Shown one piece after another: positions 15,571-23,511 of a DNA stretch of 64,000 nucleotides. Numbering within the stretch: position 1 is the first letter of the stretch; every line of letters starts with the position of its first letter. The notes under the pieces are model-generated. The model was not told where the DNA came from. It worked only from the letters and a program-made list of their open reading frames with translations, and ran no database searches. Location: the NCBI GenBank assembly GCA_005880695.1, contig VBGR01000056.1, forward strand, positions 1 to 64,000. Reading direction: 5' to 3'. A program made the translations under genes and the position numbers. The stretch comes from Chloroflexota bacterium (lineage in GTDB: Bacteria; Chloroflexota; Dormibacteria; Dormibacterales; Dormibacteraceae).

Positions 15571-17088
15571 ATGGCCACCGCGGTCCAGCGGACACCGCTG
15601 CAGCAGGGCACCTGGCGTCTCTTCGAGGCAACGCCTGGACTGATCACCTGGGTCGTCCTGCTCTGTCCGATCTGGATCCCGGTCCTCTTCGGGGTCGAGG
15701 GCGCCTTCGTCGTGGCTATCGGAGTGCTGGTCTTCGACGTCTACTGGTTCTGCCGCTCCTTCCTGGTCATCGGCGGCGTGCTCTACACCTTCCGCCGGAT
15801 GCGGCGCGACATGGCCGTCGACTGGCTCGCGCGCTGCCGAGAGCTGGGGGCTGCGCCCGGCCGCCCCGATCCGCTCGCGCTCTACCACCTGAGCATCATT
15901 CCGACCTATACCGAGCCCTACCACGTGCTGGAGGCGACGGTGCAGGCGATCGTGGACGCGAATTACCCGGCCGAGAAGAAGCTCGTCGCGATCATCACCC
16001 GCGAGACGGACAAGCCGGGCTGGAAGAACGTGGCGCGGCTCAAGGCGCAGTTCGGCAACGGGCTGGGCGGCTTCTATCACATCAAGGACCCGCTCGAAGC
16101 CGGCATCGTGATCGGAAAGTCGGCGGCGATGAACTTCGGCGGCCGCTGGATGGTAAGCGAGCTGCGGGACGCCGGCCTCGACTTGACCAAGGTGCTCTGC
16201 ACCGACCTCGACTCGGACTACCGCGTGCACCCGCAGTACTTCGCCTGGATCAGCTACCACCACGCGCTGGAGCCGCTACGCGACTACGTGATCTGGCAAC
16301 CGGTGCCGCTCTTCCACAACAACATCTGGCAGGTGCCGACCGCGGTCCGCGTGGTCTCCGGCAGCACCAGCCAGTGGCAGATGTTCCTGCACACGCGGCG
16401 CCATCGCCTGGTTGCGTTCAGCAGCTACACCTGCACCCTCCAGTTCGTCCACGACGTCGGCTACTGGGACAAGGACGTCATCCCGGAGGATTCGCGCTTC
16501 TACTGGAAGGCGTTCTTCACCTTCGGGCAGAACTTCTCGGTGAAATCGGTCTGGCTGCCGATCTACGGTGACTCACCGAAGGCGCGCGACTACGCCTCGA
16601 CGCATGCCAATCAGTACAACCAGATCAAGCGCTGGGCCTGGGGGATCACGGACGTCCCCTATGTGCTGGCCCGGCTCCACAAGCATCCTGAGATACCGCT
16701 CCGCCTCCGGATCGTCAGGTTCCTGAACCTCTTCCTGAACCACCTGAGCTGGATCTTCTTGCCGCTGTTCCTTCTCTTTGGGGCCTCGATCCCGATCTGG
16801 GTCAGCACCGACTTTTCGACCACTGACCTGGGCAACAACCTCTGGTGGTACTCGAGCCTCATCCTGACGGCGACAACCTCCACGGTGATCATCCTGATCT
16901 GGGTCGAGTACAAGCTCCTCCCGCCACCGCCCGCCCAGTGGCACCCCCTGTGGAGGTTCCTGGTCTTCCTGCAGTACTTCAGCTACCCGGTGGTGGGTCT
17001 GGTGCTGTCGGTCCTGCCCGCGCTGGAGGCGCACACCCGGCTCTTGCTCGGCAAGTACCTGGAGTACCGGGTTACGGAGAAGGGCTGA
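15571..17088 (+). CDS. Membrane glycosyltransferase family 2 (cellulose-synthase-like)
   Basis: 505 residues. Two N-terminal membrane helices (LITWVVLLCPIWIPVLFG, AFVVAIGVLVFDVYWF) precede a GT2 domain with HLSIIPTYTEPYHVLEATVQAI, the DxD-type KVLCTDLDSDYRVHP, the acidic VIPEDSRFYWKAFFT and a QIKRWAWG (QxxRW) motif. C-terminal helices follow (LSWIFLPLFLLFGASIPIW and others). This layout is that of processive polysaccharide synthases such as cellulose synthase or hyaluronan synthase. The first Asp of the usual UDP-binding motif is hard to place because the N-terminal segment reads PTYTEPYH. Polymer product unknown. GGAGG lies 4 nt before the ATG. Confidence 0.8.
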   Translation: MATAVQRTPLQQGTWRLFEATPGLITWVVLLCPIWIPVLFGVEGAFVVAIGVLVFDVYWFCRSFLVIGGVLYTFRRMRRDMAVDWLARCRELGAAPGRPDPLALYHLSIIPTYTEPYHVLEATVQAIVDANYPAEKKLVAIITRETDKPGWKNVARLKAQFGNGLGGFYHIKDPLEAGIVIGKSAAMNFGGRWMVSELRDAGLDLTKVLCTDLDSDYRVHPQYFAWISYHHALEPLRDYVIWQPVPLFHNNIWQVPTAVRVVSGSTSQWQMFLHTRRHRLVAFSSYTCTLQFVHDVGYWDKDVIPEDSRFYWKAFFTFGQNFSVKSVWLPIYGDSPKARDYASTHANQYNQIKRWAWGITDVPYVLARLHKHPEIPLRLRIVRFLNLFLNHLSWIFLPLFLLFGASIPIWVSTDFSTTDLGNNLWWYSSLILTATTSTVIILIWVEYKLLPPPPAQWHPLWRFLVFLQYFSYPVVGLVLSVLPALEAHTRLLLGKYLEYRVTEKG

Positions 17089-17097
17089 GGGGGGCTG

Positions 17098-17784
17098 TCA
17101 GGCGCCGCAGATCGGGCCGTTGTACCACGGCAGGCAGAAGCTCGGCCCCGCCAGCGCGAAGAAGGTGAAGCCGAGGACCCAGGCGACGAACAGGCACCAA
17201 ATCGTGCCGGTGATCACGTTGTGGCCCGGGATCTGCCACTTTCGCCAGCCCAGCCGCCGGCCCACCTTGGGCCCGATCCACTGATCGAGGAAGGGGAAGA
17301 GCAGGAAGAAGGTGAGAATCGCGGGCGGGATGATCAGCGCGGTCAGGATCTCGGGCCCGGTCTTCAGGAACTGGAAGAGGAAGAGGAAGTACCAGTCAGG
17401 CCGCGGGATGACCGTGATCCGGGGATCGGCGGAGGCCTCGAGCAGCATGTTCTGCTGCAGCAAAGCCGCCATCAGGGCCACCGTGAGCACCTGGACCACG
17501 GCGATGACCGGGTACGGCCAGAGGTGGTCCGGGAAGAAGGGGTGCGTCTCGTCGTCCGGCATGTCCTCGGAGAGGTGGTGACCCCCGGGGCCCAGGAGGA
17601 TGGGGAAGAGGGCGATCCCGATCAGGACCGCGTAAAGCGGGTGGTCGATCCCGACCGGCAGCTCCTCGCGCCGGGCCGGCAGGTGCGGGTCGGGCTGGTA
17701 CGGCAGCTCGACCGGTACGACCACCGGCTGCGCGGCCGGCTGGGCCCCGGGACCTTTGAACTCGGGCGGCTTTGGCTTGCTCAT
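17098..17784 (-). CDS. Cytochrome b C-terminal subunit (PetD/subunit IV-like)
   Basis: 228 residues. It matches the C-terminal half of cytochrome b, encoded separately as in b6f complexes. After a hydrophilic Pro-rich N-terminus (about 45 residues) come membrane helices and the quinol-site loop DPRITVIPRPDWYFLFLFQFLKTGPEIL, where PDWY is the form of the PEWY motif. Further helices are LIIPPAILTFFLLFPFLDQW and GTIWCLFVAWVLGFTFFAL. It lies 1 bp downstream of the petB-like gene, completing a Rieske-petB-petD order. It acts in the membrane in quinol oxidation. Confidence 0.9.
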   Translation of the reverse strand: MSKPKPPEFKGPGAQPAAQPVVVPVELPYQPDPHLPARREELPVGIDHPLYAVLIGIALFPILLGPGGHHLSEDMPDDETHPFFPDHLWPYPVIAVVQVLTVALMAALLQQNMLLEASADPRITVIPRPDWYFLFLFQFLKTGPEILTALIIPPAILTFFLLFPFLDQWIGPKVGRRLGWRKWQIPGHNVITGTIWCLFVAWVLGFTFFALAGPSFCLPWYNGPICGA

Positions 17785-17785
17785 C

Positions 17786-18505
17786 TCACAGCGGCTCCGA
17801 GATGCCGTGCTGGCGGATCAGCTTGAAGTGAACGAACATCAAAAGCAAGATCACGGCGGGCAGCAGGAACACGTGGATCGTGAAAAACCGCTGCAGGGTT
17901 CCCGGCCCGAGCACCGGCCCGCCCTGGAGCAGCTGCTTGGTCCAGCCGCCGATGTCGATCACCGGGCCGTTTGGGATCGGGATCTGGGGCACGCTGCCGG
18001 CGATCTTGATCGTCACGCTGGTCGCCCAGTAAGCCTTGGTGTCCCAGGGCAGCAGGTAGCCGGTGAGTGAGAACACCAGGACCAGGAAGAGCATCACGAC
18101 GCCGACCATCCAGTTCAGCTCGCGCGGCGCCCGGTAGGAGCCGGTCCAGAAGACCCGCGCCATGTGGACGACGACCATCACGATCAGGAGGTTGGCGCCC
18201 CAGAAATGGACCCCGCGCACCAGCCAGCCCAAATAGACGCTGTTCATGATGAAGTTGACGCTGGTGTAGGCGGGCGCCGGAGTGCCGGCCGCGTCAGGCA
18301 CGTAGTAGAAGGCCAGAAAGACGCCGGTCACCAGCTGGAAGACGATCAGGATGAAGACCATCCCGCCGAAGCAGTAATAGAAGGCATTGGCGTAGTTGGG
18401 CACGCGAACCGTGAGCGCGTCGTCGACGGCCTCGGTGAAGGGGAAGCGAGAGTCGAGCCATTCGACCGCCGCGACCTGGATCTGCCGGGGTGTCGGGATC
18501 GCCAC
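17786..18505 (-). CDS. Cytochrome b N-terminal subunit (PetB-like)
   Basis: 239 residues, the four-helix haem-binding half of cytochrome b. The bis-His haem ligands are visible in helix B (GVHFWGANLLIVMVVVHMARVF) and helix D (RFFTIHVFLLPAVILLLMFVHF). The quinone-site loop has VFSLTGYLLPWDTKAYWATSV. It passes electrons from quinol between two b haems in the membrane. The start is GTG 18503-18505 with a weak AAAGGTG upstream. It lies between the Rieske gene and the petD-like gene; no cytochrome c or f gene is adjacent, so the electron acceptor is unknown. Confidence 0.92.
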   Translation of the reverse strand: MAIPTPRQIQVAAVEWLDSRFPFTEAVDDALTVRVPNYANAFYYCFGGMVFILIVFQLVTGVFLAFYYVPDAAGTPAPAYTSVNFIMNSVYLGWLVRGVHFWGANLLIVMVVVHMARVFWTGSYRAPRELNWMVGVVMLFLVLVFSLTGYLLPWDTKAYWATSVTIKIAGSVPQIPIPNGPVIDIGGWTKQLLQGGPVLGPGTLQRFFTIHVFLLPAVILLLMFVHFKLIRQHGISEPL

Positions 18506-18529
18506 TTGTCTACACCTTTACCTGGTAGC

Positions 18530-19048
18530 TCACGACTGGAAGGTCATTCCTTCGATGGCCAAAGTGTCGTTGCCCTGCTTCTTGTAGGTCAGGTGGGACA
18601 GAGGAGCCTGAGCCGGGCCCTTCTGCACCGACCCATCAAGGTTGAAGCGGGACCCGTGGCAGGGGCACTCGAAGCGCTTTTCGCCGGGGTTGAAACCGAT
18701 CGAGCAGCCCAGGTGCGAGCAGTTGATCGCGAACACGTACTCCTTGCCGGCGGCCTTCACGTAATAGCCGGCAAAGGCGACGTCGCCCTTGGCGTTGTCG
18801 CCGCCACCGTCGGCCATGACGAAGGCAGCGTTCTGGGGGGCCTGGAACTGGACGGCCGCCGCTTCCGCAACCGAGCTGAACGCCTGCTTCAGCTTGACCG
18901 TGATCGACGTCTGTTTCGTGCCTGGCGGGGCCGGCGGCCAGATGTAGATCAGGAGCGGCGCCACGATCGCCGCCGTGATGGCGGTGACCAAGGCCGCCAT
19001 GTACCAGGTGATGAAAGTCCGCCGGCTGACGCTCTGGCCGGCGTTCAT
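18530..19048 (-). CDS. Rieske iron-sulfur protein
   Basis: 172 residues. A twin-arginine-like SRRTFI and one membrane helix ([23 protein letters not shown]) anchor an exported domain. The [2Fe-2S] ligands are in [10 protein letters not shown] and [13 protein letters not shown], the standard C-x-H-x-G-C and C-x-x-C-H-x-G-S boxes with the disulfide cysteines. It takes an electron from quinol and passes it to a c-type cytochrome outside the membrane. It is first in the three-gene cluster with the petB and petD homologues. No Shine-Dalgarno site is close to the ATG, and a 5-prime leader of some tens of bases is likely. Confidence 0.95.
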   Translation of the reverse strand: MNAGQSVSRRTFITWYMAALVTAITAAIVAPLLIYIWPPAPPGTKQTSITVKLKQAFSSVAEAAAVQFQAPQNAAFVMADGGGDNAKGDVAFAGYYVKAAGKEYVFAINCSHLGCSIGFNPGEKRFECPCHGSRFNLDGSVQKGPAQAPLSHLTYKKQGNDTLAIEGMTFQS

Positions 19049-19128
19049 CCGGGGAAACGGTGACTCGGCGGTGATTCCTGGAGCTCCTCTCGTTTCTCAG
19101 GCTGCCGATCGGCGGCAGATCGACATTA

Positions 19129-20121
19129 TCAGATCAGCGGCGGCAGGAGCCCGACCGCCGAGCGGGCCTCCCGCACAGTCTCGACGGCGACCTCACGGGC
19201 CTGTCGGGAGCCCGCCTCCAGGACTTGCTGGATCTCCTTCCTGGTCAGGTCCGAGCGGCGCTCGCGGAACGGTTCGAAGGTCTCCACGATCCGCTCGGCC
19301 AGGATCTGCTTCTTCTCGTGGCAGCCGATCTGCGCCTTCCGGCAGAGGTCCCAGTAGTGCTGCCAGTCATTCGGGAAGAAGACCTTGTAGAGGCTGTCGA
19401 CGTTGCAGCTGCGAGGATGGCCGGGCTGGCTCTTATAAACGCGCTTGGTGTCGGTGACCATGCTCAGAACCTGTTTGCGGATCACCTCCGGCGGGTCGGT
19501 CACTCCCACCACGTTGCCGAGAGACTTCGACATCTTCTGGCGTCCGTCGGTGCCGAGGATGCGCGGCGTCTCGGTGGAGAGGCTCTTGGGTTCCGGAAAG
19601 ATCGGCTTGTAAACACGATTGAAGCGGCGGGCGGTCTCGCGCGCCATCTCGACGTGCGCGTCCTGGTCGCCTCCGACCGGTACGAAGCCGCCCTTTACGA
19701 GCAGGATGTCCGCCGCCTGCAGCACCGGGTAGGCGAAGAGCCCGAAGTTGACGTTATCCGGCTGCTGGCGCGCCTTCTCCTTGAACGTAGGCGTGCGTTG
19801 GACCCAGCCGTAGGGAGTGACCATGCTGAAGAGCAGGAAAAGCTCGGCCACCTCAGGCACCGACGACTGCAGGTAAAAGACGCTTTTGGCGGGGTCGATG
19901 CCGACGGCAAGGATGTCACCGGCCAGGTCGAAGAGGTCGTCCTCGAAGTCCCTGGCATGGGGCTGGGTCGTCAGCCCGTGATAGTCCGCGACCATGTAGA
20001 AGCACTCGTAGTCGCCGCCGTTCTGAAGCTCCACCCAGTTCTTGGCGGCTCCGAAGTAATTCCCGAGATGAAAGCGGCCGGTCGGCCGCATGCCACTCAG
20101 AATCCGCCGCTTGGGAGCCAC
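19129..20121 (-). CDS. trpS: Tryptophanyl-tRNA synthetase
   Basis: 330 residues, a class I aminoacyl-tRNA synthetase that charges tRNA-Trp. The HIGH-type motif is GRFHLGNYFGA, and the KMSKS loop is intact in LGTDGRQKMSKSLGN. The Trp pocket region has FYMVADYHGLTT and PVGGDQDAHVEMARE. The start is GTG 20119-20121, 9 nt after a TAGACT -10 element, so the message seems leaderless and leaves no room for a T-box riboswitch. It is divergent from the sugar transferase gene across a 50-bp gap. Confidence 0.97.
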   Translation of the reverse strand: MAPKRRILSGMRPTGRFHLGNYFGAAKNWVELQNGGDYECFYMVADYHGLTTQPHARDFEDDLFDLAGDILAVGIDPAKSVFYLQSSVPEVAELFLLFSMVTPYGWVQRTPTFKEKARQQPDNVNFGLFAYPVLQAADILLVKGGFVPVGGDQDAHVEMARETARRFNRVYKPIFPEPKSLSTETPRILGTDGRQKMSKSLGNVVGVTDPPEVIRKQVLSMVTDTKRVYKSQPGHPRSCNVDSLYKVFFPNDWQHYWDLCRKAQIGCHEKKQILAERIVETFEPFRERRSDLTRKEIQQVLEAGSRQAREVAVETVREARSAVGLLPPLI

Positions 20122-20130
20122 GATCGCCCG

Positions 20131-20136
20131 AGTCTA
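20131..20136 (-). promoter_or_regulatory. -10 element TAGACT before trpS
   Basis: On the minus strand TAGACT ends 9 nt before the trpS GTG. No Shine-Dalgarno site lies between. In the same 50-bp gap the plus strand has TACGAT at 20154-20159, 12 nt before the sugar transferase TTG. Confidence 0.45.
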
Positions 20137-20171
20137 CCCGGGTAACCCGGTAGTACGATGAAGCTGAGAAT

Positions 20172-21632
20172 TTGTACGCGCCGGGCCCCCGCCGCCGCCC
20201 ACTTCCCACTTTGAGGCCCCTCAACCGCCCCGCCAGGCGCGGTTCGCTGGTCCCCATTCAGCTGGCGTCGGATGTCGTCATGACCATCGCCGCCATGGTC
20301 ATCGCCTACTGGTTCCGCTTCCACCTCTTCGTCCACCCGCCGCCCCTCGAAGGCGAGCCGCCGTCCACCATCGCCTACTTCGCCGCCGCGCCGGTCGTGG
20401 CCCTTGTGGTGGTTGTCACCTTCGCGCTGATGGGCGTCTACCGGCATCGTCGCGGCGTCCAGTTCATCGACGAGTTCTTCGGCCTGACCGGCGCCATCGC
20501 GGTGGCCGGCCTCGTCGTGCTCGCGCTGCTCTTCCTCTACCGCGGCTTCAGCTATTCGCGGCTCACCCTCGTCTACTGGCTGGTCTTGACGCTGGTCCTG
20601 ATCGCACTGGCCCGCTACGCCATCCGCCGTTGGGCCGCCTGGCAGCGAGCTCGCGGCGTGGCCGGCGACCGCGCGCTTGTGATCGGCCACGGCGCCGCCG
20701 CCGACCTCGTGATCCAGCGGATGCGCATGTTCCCCGACTACGGCTACCAGGTGATGGGCGTCGTCAGCGACATCCTGCCGGTTGGCGCCGACTTCAGCGG
20801 CGCACGAGTGGTCGGCGGCACGACACAGCTCGCGGAGCTGGTCCAGCAGGAGGACGCAACGATCGTCTTCGTAGCGCTCCCCGACGCCAGCCAGGACCAC
20901 ATCCTGCAGCTGATGGACTCCTGCCAGGAGACGGCTGTCGAGTTCCGGATCGTGCCCAGCCTGCTCGAGATCATGACGTCGCAGGTGACCGGGGACCAGC
21001 TCGATGGCATTCCGCTCCTCCAGCTCCGCCGCGGGCTCGACATCTCGGGGCCCAACGGCACACTCAAGCGGATCGTCGACCTCGCGATCTCCACCCTGGG
21101 CCTGGTCCTGCTCTCACCGTTGCTGCTGGTCATCAGCCTCCTCGTCAAGCTCACCTCGCCGGGGCCGCTGCTGGTCCACCAGGAGAGGGTCGGGCAGCGC
21201 GGGTCGAGCTTCCTCATGGTGAAGTTCCGGACCATGCGACACGACGCCGAGCAGGCGACCGGACCGGTCTGGGCAAGCGCGCGCGACCCCCGCCGGACCG
21301 GGGTTGGCCGCTTCCTGCGCCGGTTCAGCCTCGACGAGCTGCCGCAGCTCTGGAACATCTTCCGCGGCCAGATGAGCCTGGTCGGTCCGCGGGCGGAGCG
21401 ACCGGTCTTCGTGCGGGAGTTCGAGGGCGGCCTGGCTCACTACGGCGACCGCCACCGGGTCCGGCCGGGGCTCACCGGCTGGGCGCAGGCCAACGACCTC
21501 CGCGGTCAGACGCCCGTGGAGGAACGCCTCATTTACGACCTCTACTACATTGAGAACTGGAGCCTGGCATTCGATCTCAAGATCATCCTGATCACCCTGT
21601 TTCGCGTGTTTACTCACAAAAACGCGTATTAG
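20172..21632 (+). CDS. Undecaprenyl-phosphate sugar-1-phosphate transferase (exopolysaccharide PHPT family)
   Basis: 486 residues. The N-terminal half has four or five membrane helices and a nucleotide-fold domain (DRALVIGHGAAADLVIQRM) as in WbaP/EpsE/CpsE enzymes. The catalytic bacterial sugar transferase domain covers about 290-486: KRIVDLAISTLGLVLLSPLLLVI, VHQERVGQRGSSFLMVKFRTM, RRFSLDELPQLWNIFRGQMSLVGPRAE and RPGLTGWAQANDL. It loads the first sugar phosphate onto undecaprenyl phosphate to start a polysaccharide repeat unit. The start is uncertain: TTG 20172 is the only candidate before the first helix. It is probably the first gene of the surface-polysaccharide region. Confidence 0.9.
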   Translation: MYAPGPRRRPLPTLRPLNRPARRGSLVPIQLASDVVMTIAAMVIAYWFRFHLFVHPPPLEGEPPSTIAYFAAAPVVALVVVVTFALMGVYRHRRGVQFIDEFFGLTGAIAVAGLVVLALLFLYRGFSYSRLTLVYWLVLTLVLIALARYAIRRWAAWQRARGVAGDRALVIGHGAAADLVIQRMRMFPDYGYQVMGVVSDILPVGADFSGARVVGGTTQLAELVQQEDATIVFVALPDASQDHILQLMDSCQETAVEFRIVPSLLEIMTSQVTGDQLDGIPLLQLRRGLDISGPNGTLKRIVDLAISTLGLVLLSPLLLVISLLVKLTSPGPLLVHQERVGQRGSSFLMVKFRTMRHDAEQATGPVWASARDPRRTGVGRFLRRFSLDELPQLWNIFRGQMSLVGPRAERPVFVREFEGGLAHYGDRHRVRPGLTGWAQANDLRGQTPVEERLIYDLYYIENWSLAFDLKIILITLFRVFTHKNAY

Positions 21633-21654
21633 CTCGCGATTACCATTCGCGTCC

Positions 21655-22545
21655 GTGAAAGCCGGACGCGTGTTGAGGCTCAAGCCGCGCGGGGCTGAGC
21701 CGGTCGAGTGGAAGGAGCCTGCCGAAGTGCCGCTGGGCGTGAGCCCGGACACTCCGCTCAGCCAGGCCGAGTACGTAGCTGTGGACATCGAGACCACCGG
21801 CAACCGGCCCTTTCTGGTGCTCGAGATCGGCGCCGAGCGGTTCCGCCTGGACCGGTCGCTGGCGCTCTTCGACACCCTCGTCAACGCGCGGGCGCCGATC
21901 AACCCCTACGCTCGCCGCCGCCACCTGATCGACCGCCAGATGCTGGTCGACGCCCCCGACTTCGCGGACGCCCGCCGTGCGTTCTTGCATTTCGCCAGGG
22001 GTTCGGTCCTGGTTGAGCACAGCCACGACGCCTTCGACACCTGGCTGATCGGGCGCGGGCTGAACCGGCCGCTCGAGAACCCGGTCATCGACACCACCGC
22101 GCTGGCGCGGCTCGTGCTCGAGCTGCCGGCCGGCCAGACGCCGGGGCTTGCCAGGTTGGTGGAGGCTCTCGAGATCGAGATGCTGCCGGCGCACGCGGCC
22201 CTCGGCGACGCCCAGGCCACGGCCGCCGTCTTCCGGGAGCTGGTCCGGCGCGGCGCCGAACGCTACGGCTGGCAGACCGTGGCCGACCTGGTCACGGCCG
22301 TTCCGCGGCCCGTGGTCGATCGCAGCGCCATGGAAGCAGGTGGCGCTAGTCGAAAAGACTCATCTGCAAATCGGGCTCAGGGTGCACGAGGCCGGACAGG
22401 CCAACCCCGACCAGCCGCACCGGGCGCGACTCCAGGTGCGACTTCTCCAGAGCCGACCGCGCGGCGCGGAAGATCACGTCGGCGTCGTCGGTCGGGCTCG
22501 TCCGGCTCACCTGGCGGCTCACCAGGCGGAAGTCCGGCAGCTTGA
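21655..22545 (+). CDS. DEDDh 3'-5' exonuclease (DnaQ-like)
   Basis: 296 residues. The exonuclease domain occupies about 38-205: YVAVDIETTGNRP (first Asp-Glu pair), LVEHSHDAFDTWLIGRGL (middle Asp) and HAALGDAQATAAVF (final His and Asp). Such proteins trim DNA or RNA 3-prime ends or proofread replication. The last 60 or so residues are low-complexity ([19 protein letters not shown]) and are encoded antisense to the 3-prime end of dinB, because no stop codon occurs until 22543. The functional protein may end well before. The GTG start follows the sugar transferase by 22 bp. A link to convergent dinB in DNA repair is plausible but not shown. Confidence 0.75.
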   Translation: MKAGRVLRLKPRGAEPVEWKEPAEVPLGVSPDTPLSQAEYVAVDIETTGNRPFLVLEIGAERFRLDRSLALFDTLVNARAPINPYARRRHLIDRQMLVDAPDFADARRAFLHFARGSVLVEHSHDAFDTWLIGRGLNRPLENPVIDTTALARLVLELPAGQTPGLARLVEALEIEMLPAHAALGDAQATAAVFRELVRRGAERYGWQTVADLVTAVPRPVVDRSAMEAGGASRKDSSANRAQGARGRTGQPRPAAPGATPGATSPEPTARRGRSRRRRRSGSSGSPGGSPGGSPAA

Positions 22546-23428
22546 CCTTGACGTAGACGGTGCGGGCCTTCACCCCGGCTTGCTGAAGCCGCTCGGTCAG
22601 CCGGTTGCTGAGGTCGCGGACCGCCTCCTCGATTCGCTCGCGGTCGGCGACGTCGTGTTCGAACGTGGTTTCGGCGCTGATCGTCCGCGGCGGTCGGGAG
22701 CCGTCGACCGGGTTGCGGTCGCGCCCCTGCGCATAGCGCTGGAGCACAGCCCCGCCGGTGCCCAGGGCCTGGACCAGGCGCTGGGTGTCATAGGTCGCCA
22801 GGTCGCCGACCCGGCGGATGCCCATCAGCCGGAGGCGCTCCTCGGTCTTCGGCCCGATCCCCGGGATCACGGCGATGGGGAACGGGGCCAGAAAGTCCGC
22901 CTCCGTGTCCGGCTGGACCACGACCAGGCCGTCCGGCTTGCGCGACCCGCTGGCCACCTTGGCCACCAGCTTGCTGACCGCGACCCCGACGCTGGCCGTC
23001 AGCTGGACCTCCGTGTGGACCATGAACTTGATCCGGCGGGCGACGTCTTCCGGCGTGCTGGTGCCGTGCCGGACTCGCGCCGTGATGTCCAGGTATGCCT
23101 CGTCGAGGGCGACGCCTTCGATCTTCTCGGGAGAGGCGAAGCGGCGAAAGACGCCGTGCACCTGGCGGCTGGCCTCCCGATACCTGGCGCCCTCCGGCCT
23201 GACCACGACCAGCTCCGGGCAGAGCTGCTGCGCCTCGTGGATCGGCTGTGCCGAATGCACGCCGAAGGCGCGCGCCTCGTAGGAGGCGCCCATCACCACG
23301 GCCCGCCTGGAGGCGCCGGCGACCGCGACCGGCTTGCCGCGCAGGGAGGTGTCGTCGCGTTGATGGACGGACGTGTAGAAGGCGTCCAGGTCGACGTGGA
23401 GGATGGCCCGGGGCCAAGCGATGGGCAC
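22346..23428 (-). CDS. dinB: DNA polymerase IV (Y-family, translesion)
   Basis: 360 residues. The Y-family active site is complete: ILHVDLDAFYTSV (first metal Asp), GVALDEAYLDIT (Asp-Glu pair) and TASVGVAVSKLVAKVAS. The thumb helix-hairpin-helix is VIPGIGPKTEERLRLMGI and the little finger domain covers about 230-345. The C-terminus ends QMSLFD, a beta-clamp-binding motif, so the 3-prime end is real even though it overlaps the exonuclease gene by 200 bp. The start is GTG 23426-23428 just before the first conserved strand; the open frame to 23662 overlaps the divergent YfhO-type gene and is rejected. A 19-bp inverted repeat lies upstream. Confidence 0.93.
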   Translation of the reverse strand: MPIAWPRAILHVDLDAFYTSVHQRDDTSLRGKPVAVAGASRRAVVMGASYEARAFGVHSAQPIHEAQQLCPELVVVRPEGARYREASRQVHGVFRRFASPEKIEGVALDEAYLDITARVRHGTSTPEDVARRIKFMVHTEVQLTASVGVAVSKLVAKVASGSRKPDGLVVVQPDTEADFLAPFPIAVIPGIGPKTEERLRLMGIRRVGDLATYDTQRLVQALGTGGAVLQRYAQGRDRNPVDGSRPPRTISAETTFEHDVADRERIEEAVRDLSNRLTERLQQAGVKARTVYVKVKLPDFRLVSRQVSRTSPTDDADVIFRAARSALEKSHLESRPVRLVGVGLSGLVHPEPDLQMSLFD

Positions 23429-23465
23429 GGCGATCGCAGTTTGCCACAGGATTTGGGGGTCTCCG

Positions 23466-23484
23466 ACAAATGCACCACATTTGT
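23466..23484. promoter_or_regulatory. Inverted repeat ACAAATG-N5-CATTTGT between dinB and YfhO-type gene
   Basis: A perfect 7-bp dyad with a 5-bp spacer lies 38 bp upstream of the dinB start and 27 bp upstream of the YfhO-type gene start. It has the size of a dimeric repressor operator. It does not match the Gram-positive SOS box core GAAC-N4-GTTC that I know. Confidence 0.45.
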
Positions 23485-23511
23485 TGGGGGTAAGGATTTT
23501 CCGTCCGCCCC

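Noticed and set aside
14058-16571. 837-codon plus-strand ORF
   Set aside because: Runs antisense through glnA and trxA and out of frame through the GT2 gene; no recognisable motif.
19049-19128. Possible extra gene or tRNA between the Rieske gene and trpS
   Set aside because: Only 80 bp, with no cloverleaf and no convincing ORF.
20122-20171. T-box riboswitch before trpS
   Set aside because: The divergent gap is 50 bp and the -10 element is 9 nt from the start, leaving no room for a T-box leader.
20158-20220. Short ORF starting ATG 20158 that could be a leader peptide
   Set aside because: No Trp or other meaningful codon run, no ribosome site, and it overlaps the sugar transferase start.
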